A stretch of 64,000 bases of DNA from DATLFA01 sp035525225 (GCA_035525225.1 DATLFA010000090.1:1-64000); one strand, 5' to 3'. Counted from the stretch's first letter, positions 16,480 to 26,107 are shown. Notes: a model not told the origin generated them from the letters alone. Numbers and translations: made by a program.

Positions 16480-17325
16480 TCAGCGCAGGCGGTAGGGCGG
16501 GCGTTGCCCGGAGGAGAATCGTTGCTGGCCGCGTGTGAGGTTGTCGCTGTTGGTGCCGAGCCACGAGAACGGTCCGCAGTTGGCGATGGCCTGGCTGCGG
16601 TGCATCTCGCGGCCGTTCCATATGGCCCGCACCGTCGCTTGCACCGGCAGTGTGTCGTGCGCCGCGATGCGCGCCGCCGCCCACTCTGCCGCGGCACGCA
16701 GCTCCGAGCCCGGTACGACCTCGGTGACCATGCCGATCTCGCAGGCGCGGCGCGCCGACATGCGTTCGGACCCGCCGATCAACGACAACCGCAGGATCTC
16801 GCCGAGCGGCATCTTCTGCAACATGTGCACGCCTTCGTAGGTGATCGGCATGCCGTAGTCGAGATGCGGGTCGAAGAACGTCGCATGGTCGGCCGCGATG
16901 ATGAAGTCGACCTCGCCCAGCATGTAGAACGCGCCCGCGCACGCCATGCCGTTGACCGCCGCGATCACCGGCTTCCACAAGTCGTTGGCCTTGGGCCCGA
17001 GATAGCGACCGGGGTCGTCATACATGAACGGCGTGGCGATCATCAGCTTGTCCGCGGCGGCGGTGTCGGCGGCAGTTTCTGCGGGCGCATCGTCGGCCCA
17101 GTCCGTGCGCACCTCTGAGCGGTCGATGCCGGTGCAGAACGCGTCGTCGCCGGTGGCGGTGAGCACCGCGACGCGCACCTCGTCGCGGTGGCGCAACGTC
17201 GTCCACACCTCTTGGAGCTCGAGGCACATCGGATAGGTGAACGCGTTGCGCCGCTCAGGGCGATTGAGCGTCACCCACGCGATGCCATCGGCCTCTTCGT
17301 ACAGGATCGTGTCGAATGTGCGCAT
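16480..17325 (-). CDS. Enoyl-CoA hydratase/isomerase family protein
   Basis: The 281-residue crotonase-fold enzyme has the oxyanion-hole segments GDDAFCTGIDRSEV and PVIAAVNGMACAGAFYM. A long acidic/Ala insertion (DWADDAPAETAADTAAADK) lies between the first segment and the next helix. A glutamate typical of hydratases is not obvious at the usual place, so it could be a lyase, isomerase or hydrolase of the superfamily. ATG 17325 is 2 bp after the stop of the acyl-CoA ligase gene, so MFS, ligase and this gene form one operon. Confidence 0.88.
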   Translation of the reverse strand: MRTFDTILYEEADGIAWVTLNRPERRNAFTYPMCLELQEVWTTLRHRDEVRVAVLTATGDDAFCTGIDRSEVRTDWADDAPAETAADTAAADKLMIATPFMYDDPGRYLGPKANDLWKPVIAAVNGMACAGAFYMLGEVDFIIAADHATFFDPHLDYGMPITYEGVHMLQKMPLGEILRLSLIGGSERMSARRACEIGMVTEVVPGSELRAAAEWAAARIAAHDTLPVQATVRAIWNGREMHRSQAIANCGPFSWLGTNSDNLTRGQQRFSSGQRPPYRLR

Positions 17326-17327
17326 GG

Positions 17328-18857
17328 CTATTGGAACCTCTTGCGTAGGTCGGCCTTGAGTACTTTGCCGGTCGAGTTGTAGGGCAACGCGTCGACCACT
17401 TCGAGTTGTTCGGGTATCTTCTGGCGCATCAACCCGGCACCGATGCAGTGCTCGACGAGCGCGTCGAGCGTCGGAGGTCGCGCCGGATCGATCGGCACGG
17501 CGACCGCGCAGCATCGCTCGCCCCGCTCGTCGTCGGGGAGCCCGATCACGGCGACATCGCGAACGTCGCGATGTTCGATAAGGACGTCCTCGACCTCTTT
17601 CGCGCTGATGTTCTCGCCCTTGCGGATGATCACATCCTTGAGCCGGCCGGCCACCGTGAGTTGACCGCGCGCGTCCATGCGGCCGAGATCACCGGTGCGC
17701 AACCAGCCGTCGCCCGCCAACGCATCGTCGTCGAGCGCCTCGTCGAGATAACCGAGAAAGAGCATGTCGCCGCGGACCTGTATCTCGCCATCCTGATTCG
17801 GCTCGGCAACGACCCCGTCGAGACGAACGATGCGCATCTCTGCGCCCACCATCGTGCGGCCGTCGGTGGCAAGCACGTCGTCGGGGTCCCCGGAGTGATT
17901 GAGCACGAGCGCGGGACACTCGGTGAGCCCGTAGCCCGAGACGACATCGACGCCCAGTACGGCGCGGGCATCACGCTGCATGTTGGCCGGCTTGGCTGCT
18001 CCGCCACCGATGAGCAGGCGCAGTCGCGGAAACAGGCGCGCCTCGCTCTGCTGCTGCGCGTCGATATACGCACGCCAGAACGCGGGGCCGGAGCCGGCGA
18101 GCGTGACGCCATAGCGTGTGAGCGCGTCGACGACCACCGTCCGATCGAACGCCTCGACGATGATGAGTTGATTGCCCGCCATGAGCGCGATGATCAACAG
18201 TGACACTCCGCCGATATGGGCGTAGGGGAAGATCAACGTCATCACGTCGTCGTCGGTCAGGCGCCAGGGTTCGATCATCCCCCACGACGAGGCGGCGATG
18301 GTGGCGTCGGAGTGCTTTGCCCCCTTCGGGTCCGATGTCGTTCCCGACGTGTAGAAGATCCAGCGCAGATCGCTGCGAGACGGCGGTGCCGGTGGTGGTG
18401 GCAGCGTCGCCGGATCGCCTTCGGGCAGCGATCGGTCGACGGTGATCAGCGCCGGTGGCTTGTCCATCGTGGACGTGGCGCTCGTCGCCAGGTCGACATA
18501 GTCGGTGCCTCGCCACACCGCGGGGACCAACATCATCGGCGCCGAGGTCTGTCGCGCGATGAACCCGATCTCGCGCTGGCGATACACGGGGATCAGCGGC
18601 ACCTGGATGGCGCCGAGGCGGGACAGGGCTGCGCTGAGCACGAGCGACTCGATCCAGGTCGGCAACATCCACATGACGCGTGTGCCTTGACGGACGCCGA
18701 GTGCGTGCAGGCCGGCGGCCGCTCGTTCGGCGAGGAGTCGGAACTCGGCGAAGGTGACTTCGCGACCGTGTTCGTCGACGACGAGCACGCGGTCGGGGGA
18801 GAGCGACGCTCGTCGTGCGACCAACGACCACAGATCGCGATCGTCGAGAACGGTCAT
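17328..18857 (-). CDS. Acyl-CoA synthetase (AMP-forming ligase)
   Basis: The 509-residue ANL-superfamily enzyme activates a carboxylic acid as acyl-AMP and then acyl-CoA. The phosphate loop YTSGTTSDPKGAK, the VVSGYGLTECP motif, WLRTGDLGRMD, GRLKDVIIRKGENISAKEVE and the catalytic lysine in STGKVLKADLRKRF stand in family order. ATG 18857 overlaps the MFS stop by 4 bp (ATGA). The gene lies between an exporter and a crotonase, which suggests that the acid handled is linked to a transported compound. A cyclohexanecarboxylate- or fatty-acid-type substrate is possible. Confidence 0.95.
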   Translation of the reverse strand: MTVLDDRDLWSLVARRASLSPDRVLVVDEHGREVTFAEFRLLAERAAAGLHALGVRQGTRVMWMLPTWIESLVLSAALSRLGAIQVPLIPVYRQREIGFIARQTSAPMMLVPAVWRGTDYVDLATSATSTMDKPPALITVDRSLPEGDPATLPPPPAPPSRSDLRWIFYTSGTTSDPKGAKHSDATIAASSWGMIEPWRLTDDDVMTLIFPYAHIGGVSLLIIALMAGNQLIIVEAFDRTVVVDALTRYGVTLAGSGPAFWRAYIDAQQQSEARLFPRLRLLIGGGAAKPANMQRDARAVLGVDVVSGYGLTECPALVLNHSGDPDDVLATDGRTMVGAEMRIVRLDGVVAEPNQDGEIQVRGDMLFLGYLDEALDDDALAGDGWLRTGDLGRMDARGQLTVAGRLKDVIIRKGENISAKEVEDVLIEHRDVRDVAVIGLPDDERGERCCAVAVPIDPARPPTLDALVEHCIGAGLMRQKIPEQLEVVDALPYNSTGKVLKADLRKRFQ

Positions 18858-20386
18858 GGCTGGATGGTAGCCACGGCGCCCACTCGGGTGCGCGTGGTCA
18901 GCCGGTTGAGCATGGCCGCCAGCCCGACGAGGACGACGAGGGTGATGCTCGACCACCGCATGCCGTAGGTGAACGCACGGTCGGCGGCGGCCGAGAACTG
19001 CGCGCCGCTGGTGCCGCCGATCTCGTCGCCGACGCGGTGCGCGGCGCTGATCGCGCTGCGGGCCCGCTCGCGTTGGGTGTCGGACACTCCGGCCAGGACG
19101 CCGTCGAGGCGGGCGCGGTAGCCCAGCGCGTGCACCGTGCCCATGATGGCGATGCCGAGTGCGACGCCCATCTCGCGCGTGATGTCGTTCATCGCCGACC
19201 CCATGCCGGCGTTGGCCGGTGGCACTGACTCCATGATCGCGGTTGTCGACGGCGCGATGACGACTGCGATACCCGCGCCCAGAATTAACAAGAACACGGC
19301 CATATAGCCGTAGTGCGTGTCGGGCCCGACGAAGATGAAGCCCAAGTACGCGACGGCCATCAGCCCGAGGCCACCGGCGACGAGTTGGCGCGGGTCGAAC
19401 CGACGAGCGAGTTGGCCTGTACGCGGCGCGATGAGCGCGATGGTCGCCGAGATCGGGAGTACACCGAAGCCACCGCGAAGGGCGCTGTAGCCCTTGACCG
19501 ATTGCAGGTATTGGATGGCGGTGAACTGGAACCCGAAGATGCTGAGGTAGGCGACGGTGATCGTGATCGCACCGACCGAGAAGCCGCGCCGGCGGAACAG
19601 CCGCAACTCGAGCATCGGCGACGGGTTGCGCAGTTCCCAGAGCGTGAACGCGAGCAGTAGCAGCGCGCCGCCGGCGAGCGCAGTGACGGTGACATGGTCG
19701 AGCCATCCTCGTTCGGGTGCCTCGATGACGCCGAAAAGCAGGCTGGTCAAGCCGGCGCTCGACAGTACGAAGGCAACCGGATCGAGCGGACGCGGATGCG
19801 GATCGCGCGACTTCGGCACGACGAAGATGCCGACCACGAACGTGAACACCGCGATGACGACTCCGGCGATGAACACCGAACCCCACCAGAAATTGTCGAG
19901 CAAGACACCGGCGAGCACGGGTCCGATCACCCCTGCGATGCCCGCGGTCCCCGCCCAGATGCCGATAGCAGTGGCGCGTTCCGGGCCGCTGAAGACGTTG
20001 GCGAGGATCGACAACGTCGACGGCATGATCAGCGCGGCACCGACCCCCATGACCGCCCGCACGGCGATGAGTTGTGACGTGGTGTCGCAGACGACGCTCA
20101 GGGTCGATGCAACCGCGAAGATCACCAGGCCGATCTGCAGCGTGCCTTTGCGCCCGAATCGATCGCTGAGCGAGCCGCACACCAAGAGCAGGCTGCCGAA
20201 GACGAGCGCGTACGCGTCGACAATCCACTGCAACTCGCTGTGCGACGCCTGCAATTGCTGCGACAGCGACGGCAGCGCCAAGTAGAGCGAGCTGTTGGTG
20301 ATGACGACGAGGAACATGCTGAGGCACAGCGCGACCAACGTCCACCAACGGCGCGCGTGTTGCACATCGTGGTGCAGGTCATTCAC
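18854..20386 (-). CDS. DHA2-family MFS transporter
   Basis: The 510-residue protein has about 14 hydrophobic helices. Signature segments are the loop 2-3 motif GSLSDRFGRKGTLQIG and the motif C-like AGIAGVIGPVLAGVLLDN in helix 5. Helix 1 is VALCLSMFLVVITNSSLYLALPSL. This is the drug:H+ antiporter-2 topology, so it most likely exports an amphiphilic compound across the inner membrane. Translation of the acyl-CoA ligase is coupled to it by a 4-bp overlap. No repressor gene is adjacent; the amidohydrolase upstream is on the same strand 17 bp away. Confidence 0.92.
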   Translation of the reverse strand: MNDLHHDVQHARRWWTLVALCLSMFLVVITNSSLYLALPSLSQQLQASHSELQWIVDAYALVFGSLLLVCGSLSDRFGRKGTLQIGLVIFAVASTLSVVCDTTSQLIAVRAVMGVGAALIMPSTLSILANVFSGPERATAIGIWAGTAGIAGVIGPVLAGVLLDNFWWGSVFIAGVVIAVFTFVVGIFVVPKSRDPHPRPLDPVAFVLSSAGLTSLLFGVIEAPERGWLDHVTVTALAGGALLLLAFTLWELRNPSPMLELRLFRRRGFSVGAITITVAYLSIFGFQFTAIQYLQSVKGYSALRGGFGVLPISATIALIAPRTGQLARRFDPRQLVAGGLGLMAVAYLGFIFVGPDTHYGYMAVFLLILGAGIAVVIAPSTTAIMESVPPANAGMGSAMNDITREMGVALGIAIMGTVHALGYRARLDGVLAGVSDTQRERARSAISAAHRVGDEIGGTSGAQFSAAADRAFTYGMRWSSITLVVLVGLAAMLNRLTTRTRVGAVATIQP

Positions 20387-20403
20387 GAGAGGCGCAGAAC
20401 GAT

Positions 20404-21726
20404 TCAGCGCAGAAAATCGCGCGCGTAGGCCTCGACTGCAGTTCCGTCGAAGAACCGCGGGTTCATGCCGCCGTGCAGACGGATGGCGTTGTCACAAGCG
20501 AACTCGCGGAAGTCGTCGTCGGTGAGCAAACCGTGCTCGACGAGCTCGTACGCCTCGGGCAACACTTCGCGGGCATCGGGGACGTCCCAGTGTCCGAGGT
20601 CGGACCCGAGCACCGCGCGCAAGCGAACACCCCGTGGGTTGCTCGGGGCAAAGGCCCACGCGTTGGTCGGGTCGTCGGCTTCGCAGCCGAAGTAGAAGCG
20701 CGGGACGAACAGGTCGACGATCTCTTCGGCCGACTTTGCCTCCATTTGCCAGAACTCATCGAGATTCTCGGGATGGGTGTCGCCGAGCGCGCTGGCCGAG
20801 AGGCGAACCTCCTCGGTCGCGTAGCGCGGGCCACCGTGCCGTTCGAGCAGGTCGTAGAAGGTGTCGACGTCGAGCCGGGCAGGGTCGAGGTTGTGGATGT
20901 TGGCGCCGCCGCGCTTTTCGAATCGGGCGATGACATCGGCGAGCATGATGATGGCCCACGCCGCGCCGCCCTCGAGGAACGCGAAGTTGAGCGTGGGGAA
21001 GCGGCGGGTGACGCCACCCATCAGCATCGCCTTGGCGTTCGCATGGCCGGCTTCGGCGAAATGGCCGACGTGGTTGTACATGTACGAGTTGGTCGAGCGG
21101 AAACCGATGGCCTGGCTACCGCTGTGAACGGTGACCGCGACACCGAGGTCGACACAGTGCTGCCACACCGGATCGTAGTCGTACGCACTGTCGACGCCGA
21201 AGACGTCGTAGTGCACGCCATCGCTGGTCGGCCGGGGCACGTAGCTGGCCATGAGCGCGGCCTTGAAGCCGAGCTCGCCGACCGCGAAGTCGAGATGCTC
21301 GATCGCTTCGGCGGGAGTGTCCATCGGGATCGCGGCGGGGATCGTGATGCGATCGCTCAGGCCGCGCATGTGCTCGGCGTAATACGAGTTGAATGCGCGC
21401 GTCGCCACGTCGCGCATCTCGGGATCGGGCTCGCGCAGTACTGCCAGGCCGGTGGTGGGGTAGACGACCGCGAAATCGATGCCGAGCTCGGGTAAGCGCT
21501 CGTGGAGCAGCTTGGGCACGAACGCCGTTGCCCGATCGAGCGCGTCGCGTGGGGTGCCCCACCAGGCAACTGCCTTGCCGCCGATCGCGGTGAGTCCCAG
21601 ACTGTGCTGGGCCACGAACCGATCGGCCACCGCCGCGTTGCCGATCTCGCGTACGTATTCGGCGACATGGGGGATCACCTCGAGCAGGTGTCCGTCGGTG
21701 TCGATGATCGGGTGGTCGAACTTCAT
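20404..21726 (-). CDS. Amidohydrolase-2 family protein (paralogue 1)
   Basis: The 440-residue TIM barrel begins MKFDHPIIDTDGHLLEVIPH. The D-x-D-G-H-x-x-E start takes the place of the usual H-x-H metal site, as in the other two close paralogues of this window (40579 and 56110). Other shared motifs are VAVTVHSGSQ, FLEGGAAW, RFYFGCEADD and GSDLGHWDVPD, which place histidine, glutamate and aspartate ligands at strand ends. Members decarboxylate or hydrolyse C-C bonds of ring-cleavage intermediates. ATG 21726 has AAGGATGGG upstream. It sits with the MFS operon on the same strand. Confidence 0.88.
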   Translation of the reverse strand: MKFDHPIIDTDGHLLEVIPHVAEYVREIGNAAVADRFVAQHSLGLTAIGGKAVAWWGTPRDALDRATAFVPKLLHERLPELGIDFAVVYPTTGLAVLREPDPEMRDVATRAFNSYYAEHMRGLSDRITIPAAIPMDTPAEAIEHLDFAVGELGFKAALMASYVPRPTSDGVHYDVFGVDSAYDYDPVWQHCVDLGVAVTVHSGSQAIGFRSTNSYMYNHVGHFAEAGHANAKAMLMGGVTRRFPTLNFAFLEGGAAWAIIMLADVIARFEKRGGANIHNLDPARLDVDTFYDLLERHGGPRYATEEVRLSASALGDTHPENLDEFWQMEAKSAEEIVDLFVPRFYFGCEADDPTNAWAFAPSNPRGVRLRAVLGSDLGHWDVPDAREVLPEAYELVEHGLLTDDDFREFACDNAIRLHGGMNPRFFDGTAVEAYARDFLR

Positions 21727-21763
21727 ATGCGTCCCATCCTTCGTCGTGTGCGATCGTAGACCG

Positions 21764-22531
21764 ATGGTGCCCGAACACAAGCCGCTCGGCGGCAAGACCG
21801 CAATCGTGACCGGCGCCGGCCAGGGGGTGGGTCGGGGGGTTGCTCTCGCGCTCGCGTCGGCAGGGGCGTCGGTCACCCTCATGGGTCGCACCGAGAGCAA
21901 GGTCGTTGCGGTGCGCGACGAGATCACGGCTCGCGGAGCTCGCGCCGTTGTCGTCGCTGGTGATGTCAAGCGACTCTCTGACATCGAACGGTGCGTTGCG
22001 GCGACGGTCGCAGAGTTCGGCACGGTCGACATCCTCGTCAACAACGCGCAAGAGGTCGCGCTCGGATCGCTGCTCGAGTTGGCCGACGCCGACGTCACCG
22101 CCGGTTGGGAGTCGGGGCCCATGGCGACGTTGCGCTTCATGCGCGCCTGCCATCCGCACCTCGTCGGTGGCGGGGTCATCGTCAACATGGGCAGCCGTGC
22201 CGGTGTGCGGCCCGACCCGGTCGATCGGGGTGCGTACGCCGCGGCCAAAGAAGCGATCCGTGCGTTCACCCGCGCCGCCGCGATGGAGTGGGCGGGCGAC
22301 GGGATACGTGTGAACGCGGTGTTGCCCTACGCGATGTCGCCCGCGCTCGAGCGCCTTGCCGTCGAGCGGCCGGAGGACTACGAAAAGTCGCGCCGCGCGG
22401 TCCCGCTCGGCCGCATCGGCGATGCCGAGATCGACATCGGTCGCGCGGTGGTGTTCCTCGTGGGGCCCGACTCCGGCTACATCACCGGCGCCACGATCCC
22501 CGTCGACGGGGGCAACGCTTTCTTGGGATGA
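21764..22531 (+). CDS. SDR family NAD(P)-dependent oxidoreductase
   Basis: The 255-residue SDR has TGAGQGVG, NNAQ in place of NNAG, the serine in VNMGSRAG, the YAAAKEA active-site pair and the DGGNAFLG end. The ATG at 21764 has no ribosome site and lies 37 bp from the divergent amidohydrolase start, so a leaderless transcript from a shared promoter region is likely. Codon use matches the neighbours. Confidence 0.9.
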   Translation: MVPEHKPLGGKTAIVTGAGQGVGRGVALALASAGASVTLMGRTESKVVAVRDEITARGARAVVVAGDVKRLSDIERCVAATVAEFGTVDILVNNAQEVALGSLLELADADVTAGWESGPMATLRFMRACHPHLVGGGVIVNMGSRAGVRPDPVDRGAYAAAKEAIRAFTRAAAMEWAGDGIRVNAVLPYAMSPALERLAVERPEDYEKSRRAVPLGRIGDAEIDIGRAVVFLVGPDSGYITGATIPVDGGNAFLG

Positions 22532-22570
22532 CCGCGGCCTTGCCTGGGATGTCCGGGGCATGATGGACGG

Positions 22571-22819
22571 ATGAAGAAATCCATCGACTTCGCGCTGCTC
22601 GACTCGCCACCATCGGACGACGATGTCCCACCGATGTCATGGATCGTCGGGGTGGCCGACGTCTTCGACGATGCGGTGCCCCGGGTCTTCGTCGTCACCG
22701 AAGAGCAGGGACGTAACGGATACGGCCAAACGCTGTACCTCGACGAGACCGAAGCCCGCCGGCTGCGCACCGCATTGGCGACCGCGCTCCGCGAGTTCGG
22801 CGCCGACCCCGGGCAATGA
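22571..22819 (+). CDS. Small conserved-looking acidic protein
   Basis: The 82-residue protein has no signal or membrane segment. It contains a beta-rich half (WIVGVADVFDD, RVFVVTEEQG) followed by LDETEARRLRTALATALREFG, a helix pattern common in small actinobacterial proteins. No function is recognised. It starts 40 bp after the SDR stop. Its 3' end is antisense to the last 125 bp of the opposite reading at 22695-23360. Confidence 0.65.
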   Translation: MKKSIDFALLDSPPSDDDVPPMSWIVGVADVFDDAVPRVFVVTEEQGRNGYGQTLYLDETEARRLRTALATALREFGADPGQ

Positions 22820-23360
22820 GCGCGGCGCGGTTGGCGTGCATTCTTGCTACCAGATTCCCGCGGCGAAGCCGCCGATCCGTTGCGGCGGAGCCGCACAAGT
22901 AGGAGTCGCGGTCGCGTCCGACCAACGCCGCGAGGTCGACCGCCCGCACTTCTGGATTCTCCGCGATGACTCGCAGCGTGGCGGTCGTCCACGGGCCCTT
23001 CGCGTCGAGACGAGCCAGTCGCTTGCGCAGCGCCGACAGCGTGTCGTCGTCGGGTGCGCTCTCACGCAATTCGATCCGCGGGTCCGCGCCGATGAAGCGA
23101 ACCGCGATGCGATAGATGTCGCCGGTCGTCCGGGCGTCGAGCGCCTGCAAGAGCTCGACTCGTCCGCGAAAGCCGGCTCGCCGAGCGTCGTCGTCGGTGA
23201 CCGCGCCGTCGGGCAATCGGTCGACCCGATCGATATACAACAGGCCCGCGCCGGTGTGCAAGGTGCCGCCGCCGCGGACCGTCGGCTTGGTCCAACGACG
23301 AAACACGAGGTCGATGTCGCCCCGCACGATCTGATCGAGGATTTCCCGCCGGATCAGCAC
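22695..23360 (-). CDS. ASCH-domain-like protein with aberrant C-terminus
   Basis: The first 100 residues (MLIRREILDQIVRGDIDLVFRR and LLYIDRVDRL) resemble an ASCH/PUA-like RNA-binding domain, and the middle part (DTLSALRKRLARLDAKGPWTTATL) a winged helix. The reading reaches 221 residues but the final 55-60 (from about GSAATDRRL) are Arg/Ala-rich and antisense to the gene at 22571. A typical protein of this kind would end near residue 165, so the natural C-terminus may have been lost by a frameshift close to 22870. The role is unknown. Confidence 0.6.
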   Translation of the reverse strand: MLIRREILDQIVRGDIDLVFRRWTKPTVRGGGTLHTGAGLLYIDRVDRLPDGAVTDDDARRAGFRGRVELLQALDARTTGDIYRIAVRFIGADPRIELRESAPDDDTLSALRKRLARLDAKGPWTTATLRVIAENPEVRAVDLAALVGRDRDSYLCGSAATDRRLRRGNLVARMHANRAALIARGRRRTRGARSPMRCAAGGLRSRRGTAFGRIRYVPALR

Positions 23361-23450
23361 TCACTCATCCTCTCACCACCCTCATCACACTCACCACAGG
23401 ATCGGCGACCCGCACGCACTACGCTCGTGCGGTAGCGAAGGGGGCTCGCC

Positions 23451-25139
23451 ATGAGCGCAGATCTGGTCATCAAGGGCGGAACGCTCGTGGACGGCACCGG
23501 CGATGTCGGCCGGCGAGCCGAGGTGGCGATCACCGACGGCCGCATCACCGAGATCGGGACCAACCTCGGTGGCGACCGGGTGATCGATGCGTCGGGACAG
23601 ATCGTTGCGCCGGGCTTCATCGACATCCACACCCACTATGACGCGCAGGTCTTCTGGGACCCTGGGCTGTCGCCGTCGTGTTACCACGGCGTCACCACGG
23701 TGGTGGCCGGCAACTGCGGATTTTCGATCGCGCCGACGCGGCCCGAACACCACGAGTTGATCGCCCGCACACTCGAGAACGTCGAGGACATGGATGTCGC
23801 CGCGCTCGCCGCGGGCATCCCGTGGGACTTCTCGACGTTCCCCGAGTATCTGACGTCGGTCGAGCGGCGGGGCACGGGTTTGAACTTCGCCGCGTACCTC
23901 GGGCACACCGCGTTGCGCCTCTTCGTGCTCGGCGACGATGCCTACGAGCGCGCGTCGACCCCCGAAGAGGTCGTGCAGATCCAAGCCACGGTGCGCGAAG
24001 CGATGCTTGCCGGCGCGGCGGGCTTCGCCACCAGCTTCGCGATCACCCACCGGGGCGTCGACGGCAAGCCGGTGCCGAGCCGGTTCTCCGATCGCACAGA
24101 GTTCGAAGCCATTCTCGACGTGATGCGCGAGGTGGGACGAGGCGTGGTCTCGATCGCGCCGGGCCAGCAGTGCGGCATCGCCGACATGTACGAGCTGCAG
24201 CCGAAGACGGGCGTGCCGTTCACCTATGGCGCGCTGCTGACATCGCCCACCGGCCAGCACCGCCAACAGGTCGAGCTCAATCACGCCGGATGGAGCAACG
24301 GCGCGCAGGTGTGGCCGCAGATCACGCCGCGCCCACTCGTCTTCGCGCTGACCCTCGCCGCGCCGTTCACGTTCAACATGAACTCGAACTTCGCCGAGCT
24401 GATGGGCAAAGAGATCCCCGAACGGCGCGAGGCCTATGCCAACGCGAGTTGGCGGACGAAGGTGATGGCCGAGTGGGATGCGAATCCCGGCTTCACCGTG
24501 CCACGCTGGGAGACCTTCGAGGTCGCGCAGAGTGCAGCGCATCCCGAACTCGAGGGACGCAAGGTCAGCGAGCTCGCGCAAGAGCGCGGTGTGACTCCGT
24601 TCGACGTGTTGCTCGACCTGGCGCTCGACGAACCCGACCTCGCGCTGCGGGCGCGCTGCATCCTCGCCAACGACGATGTCGCCGAAGTGGCCGCGTTGTT
24701 GAGCGAGCCCCATTGCGCGGTGGGTTTGTCGGATGCGGGGGCCCACGTGAGCCAGCTGTGCGACGCGCCGCAGGCGACCGACCTACTGGGCAACTGGGTG
24801 CGCGGGCGCAAGGCCATCACGCTCGAGACGGCGATCCGCAAGCTGTCGGGCGCGCAAGCCGACCTGCTGGGTCTGCCCGGCCGCGGCTACCTACGTGCGG
24901 GTATGTGTGCCGATGTCGTCGTCTTCGATGCCGATACCGTGGCGCCGGGCGCGATCCGGCGCGTGCGCGACTTCCCCGCCGACACCGAGCGCCTCACCGC
25001 CGACAACCCGACAGGCATGCAGCATGTGCTGGTCAACGGTACGCCCATCCGCGCCGATGGCCAACAGGTCAACACCGAGTTGCGCCCCGGTCGACTCGTA
25101 CGTCCGGCGGCGCGCCAGCTCGTCCGCGGCGCACGGTGA
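23451..25139 (+). CDS. N-acyl-D-amino-acid deacylase family amidohydrolase
   Basis: The 562-residue protein has the amidohydrolase start (KGGTLVDGTG) with a short beta-sandwich, then the H-x-H metal site IDIHTHYDAQVFWDP, the Cys of GNCGFS, and C-terminal LSDAGAHV and LRAGMCADVVVFD. These match D-aminoacylase/N-acyl-D-amino-acid amidohydrolases, which use zinc to hydrolyse amide bonds. In actinobacterial catabolic clusters such proteins are often of unknown substrate. ATG 23451 follows AAGGGGGCTCGCC. It is followed by the alpha/beta hydrolase 13 bp later and is likely first in the operon 23451-28938. Confidence 0.92.
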   Translation: MSADLVIKGGTLVDGTGDVGRRAEVAITDGRITEIGTNLGGDRVIDASGQIVAPGFIDIHTHYDAQVFWDPGLSPSCYHGVTTVVAGNCGFSIAPTRPEHHELIARTLENVEDMDVAALAAGIPWDFSTFPEYLTSVERRGTGLNFAAYLGHTALRLFVLGDDAYERASTPEEVVQIQATVREAMLAGAAGFATSFAITHRGVDGKPVPSRFSDRTEFEAILDVMREVGRGVVSIAPGQQCGIADMYELQPKTGVPFTYGALLTSPTGQHRQQVELNHAGWSNGAQVWPQITPRPLVFALTLAAPFTFNMNSNFAELMGKEIPERREAYANASWRTKVMAEWDANPGFTVPRWETFEVAQSAAHPELEGRKVSELAQERGVTPFDVLLDLALDEPDLALRARCILANDDVAEVAALLSEPHCAVGLSDAGAHVSQLCDAPQATDLLGNWVRGRKAITLETAIRKLSGAQADLLGLPGRGYLRAGMCADVVVFDADTVAPGAIRRVRDFPADTERLTADNPTGMQHVLVNGTPIRADGQQVNTELRPGRLVRPAARQLVRGAR

Positions 25140-25152
25140 CGTTGCTGTCTGC

Positions 25153-26097
25153 ATGTTCATCGAGCGTTACAACCCGCTGTTGGAGGAGTTCGTCGAAGAG
25201 GCGCGCGCCTTCTACGACAAGTTCAAGGCGCAGCTGCCGACGGGCCCGTTCGACCTGACCACACCCGTTGGGCTCGCGCAGGCGCGCGACATTGCGGCCT
25301 TCGACGCGTTGACGCCCCGTGACACTCCGGCCGCGGCCGAAGATCGAGTGGTGCGCGCGGGCAAGCGATCGGTGCCGGTGCGCGTCATCGTGCCGCCGGC
25401 GACGCCGCGCGCGGTGTATCTCGACATTCACGGCGGAGGCTTCTTTCTCGGTGCCGCCGCGATGGGCGATGCCGACAACACCGAGCTCGCGAACGAGCTC
25501 GACGTCGCGGTGGTGTCGGTCGACTACCGGTTGGCACCCGAGCATCCATGGCCGGCCGCGCCCGACGACTGCGAGACCGCCGCGTTGTGGGTGCTCGAAC
25601 GCGCGATGTCCGAGTTCGGCACCGATCGCGTGTTGATCGGTGGAGGGTCGGCCGGGGCGCACCTTGCCGCCGTGACGCTGCTGCGCATGCGCGACCGCCA
25701 CGATGCCGTCAGTCGATTCATCGCCGCCGATCTTGTATTCGGCTTGTACGACCTCAGTGGTACGTCGCCCAGCGGGCGCATCCTTGTGCCGACGTCGAAG
25801 TTCTACATCGACGCCTACCTGCGCCGGGTGCCCAAGTCGAAGCGGACCGGTGCCGATGTGTCGCCGCTGTTCGCAGAACTGCACAAGATGCCGCCGGCGT
25901 TGTTCACCGTCGGCACGCTCGACGCGTTCTTCGAGGACAATCTCGCCATGGCGATTCGGTGGCTCGCTGCCGGCAACTTGGCCGAGCTCGCGGTCTATCC
26001 CGAATCGCCCCACGCGTTCACCGCCTTTCCCACCGCGATGGCCCACGCGGCCAGCCGGCGACAGCGTGAGTGGCTCGCAGAACGAGTGTCCGCATGA
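25153..26097 (+). CDS. Alpha/beta hydrolase, HSL family
   Basis: This 314-residue esterase has the oxyanion motif HGGG at 93-96 (LDIHGGGFFLG) and the nucleophile S166 in GGGSAGA. The acid is in GTLDAFFEDN and the base histidine in ESPHAFTAF. The VDYRLAPEHPWPAAPDD stretch is the hormone-sensitive-lipase signature. Short-chain ester hydrolysis is expected. It lies between the D-aminoacylase-like gene and the P450 gene. Confidence 0.93.
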   Translation: MFIERYNPLLEEFVEEARAFYDKFKAQLPTGPFDLTTPVGLAQARDIAAFDALTPRDTPAAAEDRVVRAGKRSVPVRVIVPPATPRAVYLDIHGGGFFLGAAAMGDADNTELANELDVAVVSVDYRLAPEHPWPAAPDDCETAALWVLERAMSEFGTDRVLIGGGSAGAHLAAVTLLRMRDRHDAVSRFIAADLVFGLYDLSGTSPSGRILVPTSKFYIDAYLRRVPKSKRTGADVSPLFAELHKMPPALFTVGTLDAFFEDNLAMAIRWLAAGNLAELAVYPESPHAFTAFPTAMAHAASRRQREWLAERVSA

Positions 26098-26107
26098 AGG
26101 GGGAGCG

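Noticed and set aside
15040..17118. A 692-codon open frame on the + strand
   Set aside because: It runs antisense to the TauD and crotonase genes and through the CMD-like gene in another frame. Its protein is Arg/Val-rich without any family motif. Long open shadow frames are expected in high-GC DNA.
18857..20348. Upstream extension of the acyl-CoA ligase to 1006 residues
   Set aside because: The extra part is an out-of-frame reading of the MFS gene. The ligase fold starts at 18857, where the ATGA overlap gives a natural start.
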